From the NCBI GenBank assembly GCA_037179385.1, contig CM074187.1, positions 44,984,879-45,048,878 on the forward strand: a DNA stretch of 64,000 nucleotides, in the 5' to 3' direction. The notes beneath the pieces were generated by a model, which did no database searches, was not told the DNA's origin, and saw only the letters and a list, made by a program, of their open reading frames with translations. Below, piece after piece: positions 1 through 12,500 of the stretch. This stretch comes from Holothuria scabra. Lineage: Eukaryota > Echinodermata > Holothuroidea > Aspidochirotida > Holothuriidae. A program made the position numbers and the translations under genes. Each line of letters starts with the position of its first letter. Position 1 is the first letter of the stretch.

Positions 1-393
1 GAACCTATCCTACACATGTTTATCTGCAATATCCTCCTTATGCTTGCATGGTTGCACGTAGAATATAGACAAATTGGGATCTACCTTTCATTGTAACGAC
101 AGTGTTTGTCAGTGTAAGTGCACCTTGCCAACTCTTTTTATGGCCAGCCGTGATGACATTTGTTCGTAAAGACTATAGTCTTGTGTTGTGCTGTTATTTT
201 GTGCAAAATATTCAACTATTAGCCAGCATACATGCTGAGGTCATAATCCCGGCAGCTGTTGAATTGTATCTCAAGGTTTACTTCTTTGGATAAAACATTT
301 TCAGTTTTCACCTAAAAACTCTTGTGCCCGGCCCCCAGAGGAACAATACTATGCTCTGCACACACTTTATTACAACATTCTCTTTAATTTCAG
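1..393. other. SSUH2: Intron upstream of the first visible SSUH2 exon
   Basis: Intronic sequence ending in the pyrimidine tract of the acceptor at 381-393. The short open frames here show no family resemblance and no codon structure. I see no repeat or gene. Confidence 0.5.
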
Positions 394-561
394 CATGGCA
401 ACCCAACACATCAGCTGGTGATGTGCCTGGCTATGAAGGAGATGTCCCAGATACCGATCCTGAGGACAATGACAATGAAGAACCATTTGTTGGACCCCCT
501 CCCCCTGACTTAAACTCATTTGAAGCTCCACCAGGCTATCAGCAAGCTGTTCTTTCTTCTG
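394..561 (+). CDS. SSUH2: SSUH2 exon 1 of window (acidic, PPxY-bearing N-terminus)
   Basis: The acceptor is a pyrimidine-rich tract ending TTTCAG at 388-393 and the donor is GTAAGA at 562. The exon opens with two bases of a split codon and encodes residues 1-55. The segment is rich in Asp and Glu (roughly 9-29), then Pro-rich, with a PPGY motif at 45-48 of the kind bound by WW domains. An ATG at 395 is out of frame and meets a stop within nine codons, so it is not the start. The true start lies upstream. Confidence 0.85.
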
Positions 562-3500
562 GTAAGATTAACATATGGAGTTTTCCTCAGTCTTTACTGT
601 CTATTCAATTACATAGCCATGACATCAAGGTTATCACAGGCAGGCAAGGAATCTATACGATGGTGATGTTGTGTGTGGGTGTGGGTGTGTGTGTGTGTGT
701 GCGTGTTTGTGACACTTGCTTGTAAACACGATATCTTAAGGTAGGAATGTCCGACACTTTTCATATTTGGTATATAGATTTGTCATGTTGAGAGGAAGAA
801 CCCTATTGTTTTTGGTAGAGGTCAAAGATCATTTGAGGTTACCAGCAGTAAAAGTGCCAAAATGCCAAAAATGGTTTGTAAACATATCTTCAGATAGGAG
901 TGACCAACACTCTTTATATGTGGTATACAGATTCTTCATGTTGAGAGAAAAAAGGCTATTGTTTTTGGTAGAGGTCAAAGGTCATTTGAGGTCACCAGCA
1001 GTAAAATTGCAAAAACTTTGTAAATGGCTTGTAAACACGATATCTTCAAATAGGAGTGACCGACACTTCTCATACTTGGTATATCGGTCTGTCGTGTTGA
1101 GAGGAAGAACCCTACTGTTTTTGGTAGAGGTTTAAGGTCATTTGAGGTCACCACCGGTAAAATTGCAAAAATGCCGAAAATGGCTTGTAAACACAATATC
1201 TTCAGATAGGCGGGACTGAATTCTCTTCATATTTGGTATAGATTTGTCATGTTGAGAGAAAGAAGCCTATTGCTTTTGTTAGAAGTCGAAGGTCATTTGA
1301 GGTCGCCAGCGGTAAAATTGAGAAAACTTCGAAAATGGCTTTTAAACATGATATCTTCAGTTAGGAGTGACCCACACTTCTCATACTTAGTATATATGTT
1401 TGTCATGGTGAGAGAAAGAAGCCTATTGTTTTTGGTAGAGGTCAAAGGTCATTTGAGGTCACCAGGGGTAAAATTGCAAAAATCCTGTTCCTAAAATGTA
1501 AAGAGAAATCTATCAAACACTGTCAGTTTGAAAGCAGGTAAGGTTTTTGATGGCAAGGAATCACTAAGCCTTTTGGCTTTCTGGTTTTTGGTGGAGGTCA
1601 AAGGTTATACCGGGTCACCAGGGATCAAAATCTGAAAACCTTGTTAAAGCAATATCTTGAGGTAGAAAGCTTGGATTAATGTCATGCTTGGTATGTGGAT
1701 ATGTTGTGAGTAGGGACTAGGGACAGAACAGTATTGTTTTTGGTGGGCGTCAAAGGTCATCTGCAGTCAGGAAGGGTCAAACCCCCAAAACCTTGTTAAC
1801 ACAATATTTTGAGGTAAAAACTTAGATGAATCTCATACTTTGTATGTACATCCATGTTAATCAGAGAAAAAACCCTGTCACTTTTGGTGGAGGTCAAAGA
1901 TCATCTGAGATCACCAGGGTTCAAAGACCAAAAACATGGTTAACATGATATATCTTGAGGTAGGGAACTTGTATGGATGTCATTCTTGGTATGCAGATGC
2001 ATTAGCCAGATGAGGAACCCTGGCTCTAAGTTTTGGTGGGGTCAAAGGTCATCTGGGGTAGCCAGGGTTCAAACCCTCAAAACCTTGTTAACATTGGAAA
2101 AATGGATGAATGTTATACTGTGTATGTAAATGCAGTTATTGTTACAGGAGGAACCCAATTGCTTGAGGTCTGGGTCAAAAGGTTACCTGGAATCACTAGG
2201 TGTCAAGCGCAGAAAAACTAAATGCACTATTTTGAAATTGGGTGAGTATTATATTTAGGAAGTCATTTCATGATGGTGTCTCATGATCAAATATGAACAT
2301 AAAACTGTATTTTGCCAATACAAGGCATAAAGATAGCATTAGACCAGTCACAAAATGACTGAGATAGCAATGGCGCTGATTGAAACCTCAATGCATTTTT
2401 GCAGTCTGGTTAAGTATTGCACAAGGACACCCCATGAGATCAAGGGCAGTGTGGGATATAACTGGTATCTAACTCTGTTACATGATCTGTTATATGCTTG
2501 TATTGTGTTTGCATTGTGTGAAAAACAATTATTGCCAATTAACATCCAACTGATTGGTCTGGTAGCTAACCCCAGATATTACATAGCTTTTTATGTATTT
2601 TACAGAAGTATATCTGGTAGTCAGTTATGTAGCATGCATCATTCCTCTCTGAGGTAATCAGGCAGAGAATTGAGAATGCTTCAGAAAGTAAGAAGAAAAA
2701 TTTCATAGTGCAGGGAAACCTAAAGGGACTTTAGATAATTGAGCTGTTAAGTGATCCACACTCAAGGGACCAAACAGCTGGGTTCGCATGTCGGCAGTTT
2801 GCTTCCCAAGAATTCTAAAGTTTGTGTACCAGAAGTTGCAGTACTTTATAATTTACTAAAGACTCACTAATGGATTTTTTAATGACATTTTGCCAACACT
2901 ATTTTCTTCCTTGACAGTTAGTAAATAATATCTATGGTTTCTGTGAGGTCAAAGTCATTGAGTCGCCAGATGGTCAAGAGGATGAAAATTGTCAAAAATG
3001 TTAAAAGTACAGTATATTTCAACAAGGGGATGTTTGATGGATGTCATACTGAAATAGAAGCTCATGCTTTGCATGTGGATAGCATACTGATTTATCATAT
3101 TTGGTGAAGGTCAAGACATTTGGGCTATTAGAGTTCAGAAGGTCAAAACTTTGTAATATCAAGCATAGAAAGCTTTTTTTTTTGTGGTTAGTAAATGGTC
3201 CATGTTTTTTGTGGTGTAGGTAAAAGGTCATCTTGGGTCACTGGAAGTCTATAGGATAACAGCATGGTGTAAGTTTGTTTGATCTGTGTATGCTGTGAAT
3301 CCACAGAATTAGTACCTAGTATCATAACGAAAGGATTAAACTGCCATTTTGAAAAAGAAAAACTAGGATATATTTCAGTGGCAAGGAATCACTGAGCCTT
3401 TTGGCTTTCTTGTTCCATTCAACAACTTGACATCTCTGAATTACTGAAAATACATAGATCCATATCTACCACTTTCTTATATCAAGAAATCACTTTGGGC

Positions 3501-6500
3501 TTTCTTGTTGTATCTTTGTGTAGGTGCCCCATTACCTCCACCGGCATATGAACCCCTAGATGAAGCCAACAGGCCTGAAGAAACATTTACTGGGTGAGTG
3601 AGAGTTTCATGTCTTTTTCACGTCCAGTGATTCTTATGAGTTACAGTATGTATTACGTGAATTCCTAAGTTCTTTAAATGTGACCTCATTCCCTGCTAGC
3701 CTATTGAGCAATATTACTTAGTAGAAATGAAACCAACGGGAGGGTCAAACAATGTAGGTTAGTTTACTCAAAGTCATTTCACTTCAGGAAATGAATGTCA
3801 TACAGCAGGATTTTTTTCCTGGTGTGGGAGAGACCAAATCCTGGCATTGTATGATTACTTAAGCTGCTTGGAAATTAACCTCACCACTTATTCCAAAATG
3901 ATGGCTTTTTGTAATATGAAGGAACAGGTCAAACATTTTCCACTTACATATCCCTTGCCTGTTATATGAACACTGACCATGGTTTTGAAGTACATTGAAA
4001 ACCTTTTAATTGTGGCCTTTCCATAAAAAAAATGGTAACTAGAGTGCACACTCCCAATACCATGTATAAAGAATCCACCTTGATTGACTATCCACAACCA
4101 TGTTTGAAGCCAGAGGGTCCCATAAAGACAAATTTATGAAAAAATTCAGTATTTTGGATACCATGAGTAACACTTGCTACCTTGTGTTAATTTTTGTGCA
4201 GTGACTAAATGTTTAGTCACTCTTTAGTGTAGTGTAGTGTAGATTATCATGGTATGGAAATTGTACACCCAAGACCAAATACATAGCTTTATCTTTGTGT
4301 GGTTTATACTGGGTAATAAATTTGGTAGGATAGGCATGTTTTGTGCACCAAAGGTGATGGGGTGGGGGGGGGGTACATTGTAACAGCACTTGGGACACAT
4401 TGCAACATTCAAAGTAAGTTAAGAGAAAAGGGAAACAAGGGAGAAATTTGATTTCCTTTAAACAGCTTTTCTTTAGGTATGTTTAAACATTTATTGCTGT
4501 AAAAGACTGCTCTAGGTGTTTTTAATTGTTTTTTGGTTTGGATGAACGATGGCGTGTGTGTGTATGTATGTGTGTATGTGCGTGTGTGTGTGGGTGTGCA
4601 TGGGCCTGTAAACTATACCTTGCCGGGTACAAGCCGCTCACGAGATCTAAGGCCTCACACGTCTTTCCTCGCTCACACGGAGCTCGTAACTGGTGTAGCT
4701 ACTCAAAAAATCGGACACTGCAATGAGCTCTGTCACATGATATGCAAGAGCCCGCCCTCGCTCGCAGCATGCATTCATGTGCCGTGTGACATAAACAGCT
4801 AAAAGGGAATTCCCACCATTTCCTTACGGGGAACAGTTCTGTGTACCCCTAAGGCACTGAATACAGGTATGCCGTGTGTGTGTGTGTGTGGATGTATGTG
4901 TGTGTGTTTGTGACACTTTGCTCGTTAACACGATATCTCAAGATAGGAATGTCTGACAGTTTTCAAACTTGGTACATAGATGCGCCATATTGAGAGGAAG
5001 AACCCTATTGCTTTTGGCAGAGGTCAAAGGTCATTTTGGGTCACAGGGGGTGAAAGTCTGAAAATCTTGTTAACACGATATCTCAAGATAGGAAGCTTGG
5101 GTAGATTTCATATTTAGTATGTTGATGTGTTATAGTCAGGAGATGGTCCCTATTGTTTTTCGTGGAGGTCAAAGGTCATCTGGGGTCACCAGGGGTCAAA
5201 GTCTGAAAATCTCTTTAACACGATATCTCTAGATAGGAAGCTTGGGTAGATATCATACTTGGTATGTTGATGTGTTATAGTCAGGAGATGTTCCCTATTG
5301 TTTTTTGTGGAGGTCAAAGGTCATCTAGGGTCACCAGGGGTCAAAATCTGAAAATCTCGTTAACACAATATCTCAAGATCAGAAACCTGGATAGATCCCA
5401 TACTTAGTGTGTTGATGCATTATGGTCAGGAGATGGTCCTTATTGTTTTTTGCCGAGGTCAAAGGTCATCTCAGGTCACCAGGGGTCAAAGTCTGAAAAT
5501 GTTGTTAACTTGATATCTCAAGATAGGAAGCATGGGTAGATTTCATATTTGGTATGTTGCTGTGTAATGATCAGGAGATGGTGCCTATTGGTTTTGATGG
5601 AGGTCAAAGGTCATCTGGGGTCCCCGGGGTCAAAGTCTGAAAATCTTGTTAATGGGATATCTCAAGATGTCTATCTGTCTATGTGTTGCTTTTGTTGAGG
5701 TCTAAAGGGCATTTGGAATAACAAAATTACCTTTTGAACATGCTAGTATAACATTTGAGTGAGAAGGTAATTTGGTGCTTGATGGCAAATTTGAAATAGT
5801 ACATTTATGTATTATCGAAACCTCAATGCATTTTTGCATTCTGGTTAAATAACTAAACAGTTCAGTGTGCTTCTAGTGCACACTCTTATTGCAAATATCA
5901 TATTTCATTATGTGATGCAACTTAACTCAACAGGGAGTAAATTGCAACATGTAAAAAATACTTCACTTTTATCTCCCTGTAGCCTGCTGTATTAGAGATA
6001 TACACACAATCTTTTGTTGTTAGGCAGGTAACATGTTTAGCTAACATATGTCTAGACATCAAGTGTTGCCAACTAGCCCCATCCTCCACAACAACATAAA
6101 GGCAAATCTGTGTTTGCCTTGCTTTGTATCTCAGGTAGAGTCATACCAAAGGCTTAAAAAATGGAATCTTCTGTACTCTGCCCACAAGCTATATGGATTA
6201 GCAGAAACATTCCAGTAATTGCATACAACTAGAAAAGAGTCATTGGTGCAGGTAGATTAAACCAGAAGATTAGAAATTCAAATGTAAAATTCCTAAAAAC
6301 AAATCCAGTTCATAACATGCAGGTGAATTTCATGTTCAGAGAAAGCAACATACACCTTCGGTGGAATGTAAGCTTCATTGGGATCATCAAACATCAAATT
6401 CTTCAACATTAGGATGAGATTGGGCTATAAAGAAAAAATTATCCCACTAACCTGAATTGGATCAAAGGTCTTTGGAAATCGCCAGAGGCCAAAGCCTTGT

Positions 6501-9500
6501 TATTTTGATATCTCAGGTGAGAAATAATGGACAACTCTCATATTTTCTTTACAGATTTGTCATGTTCAATAAAAATTTTCTGTAATTGTTTTGTTAAAAA
6601 TACCCTCAGGTGATTAACCTTGTTGTCCTTTTATGTTAAATAACATCCAAAGCAGGCTTTCACTTGTGTCTAAACTTGAGATGAGTAAAGGGTTTTTTCT
6701 TTTTTGATAGAATTGGAATAATCGACGAGCAGCAGGTTCGAGATGCTATATGTGCTTTTGCTGATAAGAAATGTTGCTACGGAACAGGTGCTGCTGAAAG
6801 GATGTCATTGGAAAAAATGGAACCCAGTGGAGGATTGCATGTAAGTATTAAGTTGTGATATTTTCATCAGTGGAGGTATGCATGTAAATATTGAATTGCA
6901 ATATGTTCATCAGAATGATTGGATCAATACTCAGACATAGCTGTAGAAACTATCATAAGACAGGCCTTGAATTTTGAAGTATGTGAGTGCAGCTGCACAT
7001 CACTCCGCTCAAATCACTCTCAGGAGTGTAATATTTTGCACACCTAGATGAAGATGGAAGCTCTTATAAATCTATTAGAGTTTAAAGAAACAGCACACCT
7101 ACTGCACACCATATTTTTCTGAGGAGTGTGATTTGTAGAACACCTGGAGATTTTAAAACTCAAGGCTTGATAAGACAAAGCTGACCTCACGGATGTGAGA
7201 TATTACAGAAGAAAGCTGACATTAGTAGACTGGTGGAATAGTCAGGTGGATCCAGAGGGCTTGGGGGTGACCACCTCAAATCCCTTAGGTGTACCAAGAA
7301 AAAAATACAATAAATATGGATAAATGAAAAAAATAAAACAGTTACCTCTAAATCACTTAATTGTTGGATATTTTTGGTAGGGTCTAATGAGGTGTGAGTA
7401 TGGTGACCTGTTTGATTAAAACTGAATCATGCCTGAGGTAGGTGGGGGAATACCAACTGTAACTTAACTGAATGCTCACTCACCTGTCAACTGTAACTTA
7501 ACTGAATGCTCACTCACCTGTCAACTGTAACTTAACTGAATGCTCACTCACCTGTCAACTGTAACTTAACTGAATGCTCACTCACCTGTCAACTGTAACT
7601 TAACTGAATGCTCACTCACCTGTCAACTGTAACTTAACTGAATGCTCACTCACCTGTCAACTGTAACTTAACTGAATGCTCACTCACCTGTCAACTGTAA
7701 CTTAACTGAATGCTCACTCACCTGTCAACTGTAACTTAACTGAATGCTCACTCACCTGTCAACTGTAACTTAACTGAATGCTCACTCACCTGTCAACTGT
7801 TACTTAACTGAATGCTCACTCACCTGTCAACTGTAACTTAACTGAATGTTCACTCACCTGTCAACTGTAACTTAACTGAATGCTCACTCACCTGTCAACT
7901 GTAACTTAACTGAATGCTCACTCACCTGTCAACTGTAACTTAACTGAATGCTCACTCACCTGTCAACTGTAACTTAACTGAATGCTCACTCACCTGTCAA
8001 CTGTAACTTAACTGAATGCTCACTCACCTGTCAACTGTAACTTAACTGAATGCTCACTCACCTGTCGACTGTAACTTAACTGAATGCTCACTCACCTGTC
8101 GACTGTAACTTAACTGAATGCTCACTCACCTGTCGACTGTAACTTAACTGAATGCTCACTCACCTGTCGACTGTAACTTAACTGAATGCTCACTCACCTG
8201 TCGACTGTAACTTAACTGAATGCTCACTCACCTGTCGACTGTAACTTAACTGAATGCTCACTCACCTGTCGACTGTAACTTAACTGAATGCTCACTCACC
8301 TGTCGACTGTAACTTAACTGGATGCTCACCCACCTGTCGACTGTAACTTAACTGAATGCTCACTCACCTGTCGACTGTAACTTAACTGAATGAACATCTA
8401 CATCCCCCTTCAGTTAAACAGACAAAAGGTCTACTCAACTACCGTGCACTCTTACATAAAAAAAACAATCAAAACAAGATGTAGTTTTGGTGAAAATTAT
8501 CCCAAAAGGCAGTAGTAATAAGGTTATCATGTTTTGTCTTTTTATGGGTTTTTTGAAATAAAAAAAAATTTTCATGTGCAATGGGCACTGGACACTCGTC
8601 TTTATTTACATTTCTTTCACACCCCTTTCAGATATGATATCCTTATCAAGGTAAGGTTACAAATATTATGTTTTATTGTCTTGGAATCTTAGTAAAAAGA
8701 TGCTGAGCAGCAAACATTATGTAGTACGCACAGAGTGTTCTGATTACATGTTATGACAACTTGCATTATAGCCTTATATGCTCACCACCAGGAGATAGTC
8801 TTCAGCACAGTTCACTTACTAACTAGACTTGTGGTCTGCCTAATATTGGGTTCTCATCACAGTGTTAGCATGGAAGTGTTACCTAGAAAAGGTAACACTT
8901 CCTGGTTGAAGATTTGTTAGGAGTAAGTTAGAGGGGGGAATTGGAATTGACTTGGGTATTTCAGGGAGGGGATTCTTCCAGACAAACCTGCATCCAGCTA
9001 CTTTCAATTTCTCTTCAGCGAATACCCCAAATTCTTTGGCACTCTCTTGGTGCCAATCAAATGTTTGAATTTGGCTTTTTTTGGCAAACCATTGCATCTG
9101 GTCTGAATTTGTGGTTGAATATGAAGTTTATACCAATGGACCAATGACCTCTTGTAAGCCTTAAAACTTCAGAAAACTATCCCAACCACAGGTGAAGGCT
9201 TGTAGATTTAGATGTAGGCATCTGGTGGCTTTAATGTAACAATTTGTTACATTGCATAATTTTCATAACACGATGAGTATATATTGTTTAATGCTGAATT
9301 GCGTGCAACAAATTTTCTAAAATATCTATTTTTCCTCCTCATACAAAAATTTGTTTGAAGTAAAATTGGGATTATAAGCAGCTGTATTGTTTACTGTGAA
9401 GATCTAAGTGTTCTCTGCCATTCAAACTCTTGGGGAAAGCGCCATGGTTTTGTTCATATTTTTGTTGATTCCTGCACCAAGCCCTGCTACACCATAGTTT

Positions 9501-12500
9501 GTTCCCCCATTTTTGTCTGTTTACAAAGCACACAGTTCTTCAGTTCTGCTTGCAGAGCCAAGGAATAATCATCGTCATCATTGGGTAGTGTCTACTTTAC
9601 TTACAACAACTTCTCATGCTTAAAGTCGAATTCCCATGAGGAATTTTTATGTGCCTCGCATGCATTGTCACACTTTGGGCACATTAGAAAATTCTGCCCC
9701 TTAAAAGTGGGTGTCATGACTTCACTGATAGCATCATGACTTGGTTGACTTTATTTAGAAAACTAGATATAACAAACTGACCTTGGTGTTTTTATCAGGT
9801 GTTTACGGTCCGAAGAAAGACAAGGGGTGCTAAAAATTTAAAGAAATAGTGTGTGTTTGAATGCATTCCGTTTATTTTAGAACATGAAGTACTGTACCTA
9901 CGTTTTGTCCTTAATGTCAGTAATTTGAAAGATTGGTCAGAAATTTTTTAATTCCATTCCCATATTTTGTTTACATTTTATTTTCATGCATAATTTCACT
10001 GAATCTGAACAGATTTTCGTGATTCAAAATATCCCTTATACAAAATTTCAGCCCCCTTTACATGCTTGTAAATTTTTCGAGCATGTTTTGAGCGCGTTTT
10101 TTGAAACAATACATGCATGAAAATGGGCCACCGTACATGCAATATTGCATGCTTAAAGCAAGCATGAAAAAAGTCATGCACATGCATGGACCAGTTTACA
10201 TGCTCTAGCAAGTGGGCCCTACTGTACATGCTTAAAGCATGTAAATATTCCATCCCTTAACATGCATACATGTATTGTTGATCATGTTTTGTGCGTAGAT
10301 TTTGAAACAATACATACATGTAAATGCGTCGACCTACTTGCTCCAGTTTTTACATGCTCAAAGCATGTGTTACATATTCATGTGCATGCTTAAGGTATGC
10401 ATGTGAGTGAACCAGTCTACATGCTCTATCAATAGGCCCCACATGCTTATAAAGCATGTAAATGTTTCATCCCTTAAAATGCTTGTTTGTGTACTGTTAA
10501 TCATGTTTTGTCCATGTGCTGATTTTGAAACAATACATACATGTAAATGGGTCAGCCTACATGTTCCAGCAACATGCTCAAAGCATGTGTTACATATTCA
10601 TGTGTATGCTTAAGGTACATTAGGTAGGTCTGTTGCCCTGAATTTGAAACCTCTCGTCCATTCAAGCAGGTCTTTGAATTAATTGGGTTGGGGTGGGGAA
10701 CGATCGGTGGGCTTATCTGAGGTAAAGCAAAACTTTTTTCTGTACCTGTACTGTATACTCTACATGGGACAAGATGAACTGTGCTAGAAAATTATTTATA
10801 TTATCAGAATGAATGAGATAGAATCAGAATGCATCAGGTCATATTTGCTCTTGTAAATGTCAAGGTATTACCACGCATTTAGTAAACTTAGCTATGTTGC
10901 ATGAGTGCACCCATACTAACGTAATAATCATCCCTGCGAGAGTCAATTAATTCACCATATGTTAATGACAGCATATACAGTATAATTTATTTAGCCAATC
11001 ATATAGAAACTAAGAGATTATTAACGATCAGCTAGAGAATACCTTCACAATATTTGGCATTTAATTTGACAGGCTATATACCAGTGTAGCTATAACTCCT
11101 TTAATTACCTATACTATTTTTTCTTCCTGTAAATTGTTACTTTTTGCCAAATTTGACTATAAGTTCTACTTTGTATCTTGTACTTCCTCATTTCTGGGAT
11201 TTCCATGCCAGCATGTGAGTCAACATGCTGTTGTTGGCATCCTGTTGTTGGCATATACTGTCATTTGAGTTCCTTCTTATGGTCACCTGCAGGTGTCATT
11301 TGGGACATCAATGTGATTTAACTCAAACAACCCTGATACATGTACAGCATATAGTGAACATAGACATGCAAGCTTTATACAAATTTTGTGGACAAGTCCC
11401 TGCAACATTTGCTATATTGCATGATGAATCTCTCATTTAAGTTGGGATGAAAGTCACTCAATAAAACCCTTCCTTTGCTTGATCAAAAATTTCCTGTAAA
11501 CCCCTAATTTGTGGTGGTGGAAAATGTAATTCCTCTCAGGCCCAATGGTACAGTATGTATGCTTGCAGAGCAGTATGTAGAAAGCTGTTTTCAGTTCCCC
11601 TGGCCAGCTATCCTACACCATAAATCCTTCACAAATTAGTTGAGGTCTGACTATTGAAGCCAAAAATAAAATTTCTCACATAATTGTCTTAGTCTTATCA
11701 TGCGGAGCTAATTCTTGTTTTGCATATACAGTACCACAGTAATTGGGATTTGACAGATTTGTGTTTTTGTGATGAAATCCTCATTAAATAGGTATAAAAT
11801 CATGACAACACCTTCAAATTATGACATTTCTTTACTTGAAAAACCGTACATGAATCACATGCATTTTTTGGGGACAAACAATTAAGAAAGAAAAACTGAG
11901 GTGCTTGAGTGATGCTTAATTGAGCCATGATTGACAATTAAACTCTATAAATCCCTTAATATACAGTAAACGTCCTATAGAGCTACAGTACTACCTTCTG
12001 TATACAGTTTACATAGCCAACATGCTGATACACACTCTACCAGTACTAGAAGTCTACAATATACTGTACCTGACATAAAATTTTAAAAGAGAAATTACTG
12101 CACAGCAGCATTTGGTATGCATTGCCAACTTCCAGTAACACCATACTGAACAGGCCAAGAGGCACTCTGAAGTGGTACTCTTTACTACAGTAAACTTATG
12201 ATATACAGTATTTTCGCTGGAAGTTGCAGTATTTTAATAGTGTCCTTCATTCCTCAAAAATTGTGTCAGTAATATATAATAAGGAAAGGATTGCCTGTTG
12301 TCAAATATACTCATGTGCATGTTTTGCCTGCAGTCACAAACTTTGTGCAACTTAAGTCTATATACTAGCTGTAGCTCTGCTGTTCTTCCAACAGCTACTG
12401 TATGGGCAGTACTCTAGCAAAATGGCTGCACAGCTGAATTCAAACTGAACCTGCAACTGAAAATTTATACACAGCCAACAGAAGAGCTTGTTCTTTTGAC

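Noticed and set aside
395..421. ATG at the beginning of exon 1 as an SSUH2 start
   Set aside because: It is out of frame with the SSUH2 reading and stops after eight codons; the exon opens mid-codon behind a good acceptor.
733..1494. Overlapping open frames across the repeat array on both strands
   Set aside because: They translate the same tandem unit repeatedly and are broken at unit variants; no protein family resemblance. The same applies to frames at 25859-26257, 34521-34796 and 62912-63205.
4533..4802. Two overlapping frames starting with Cys/Val-rich peptide
   Set aside because: The start is a translated TG microsatellite and the rest lies in the unique module of a Helentron-like element; not conserved in frame between module copies.
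7457..8392. CRISPR-like regularly spaced repeat
   Set aside because: Units are contiguous 34-bp copies with no variable spacers, in an animal intron; it is a satellite.
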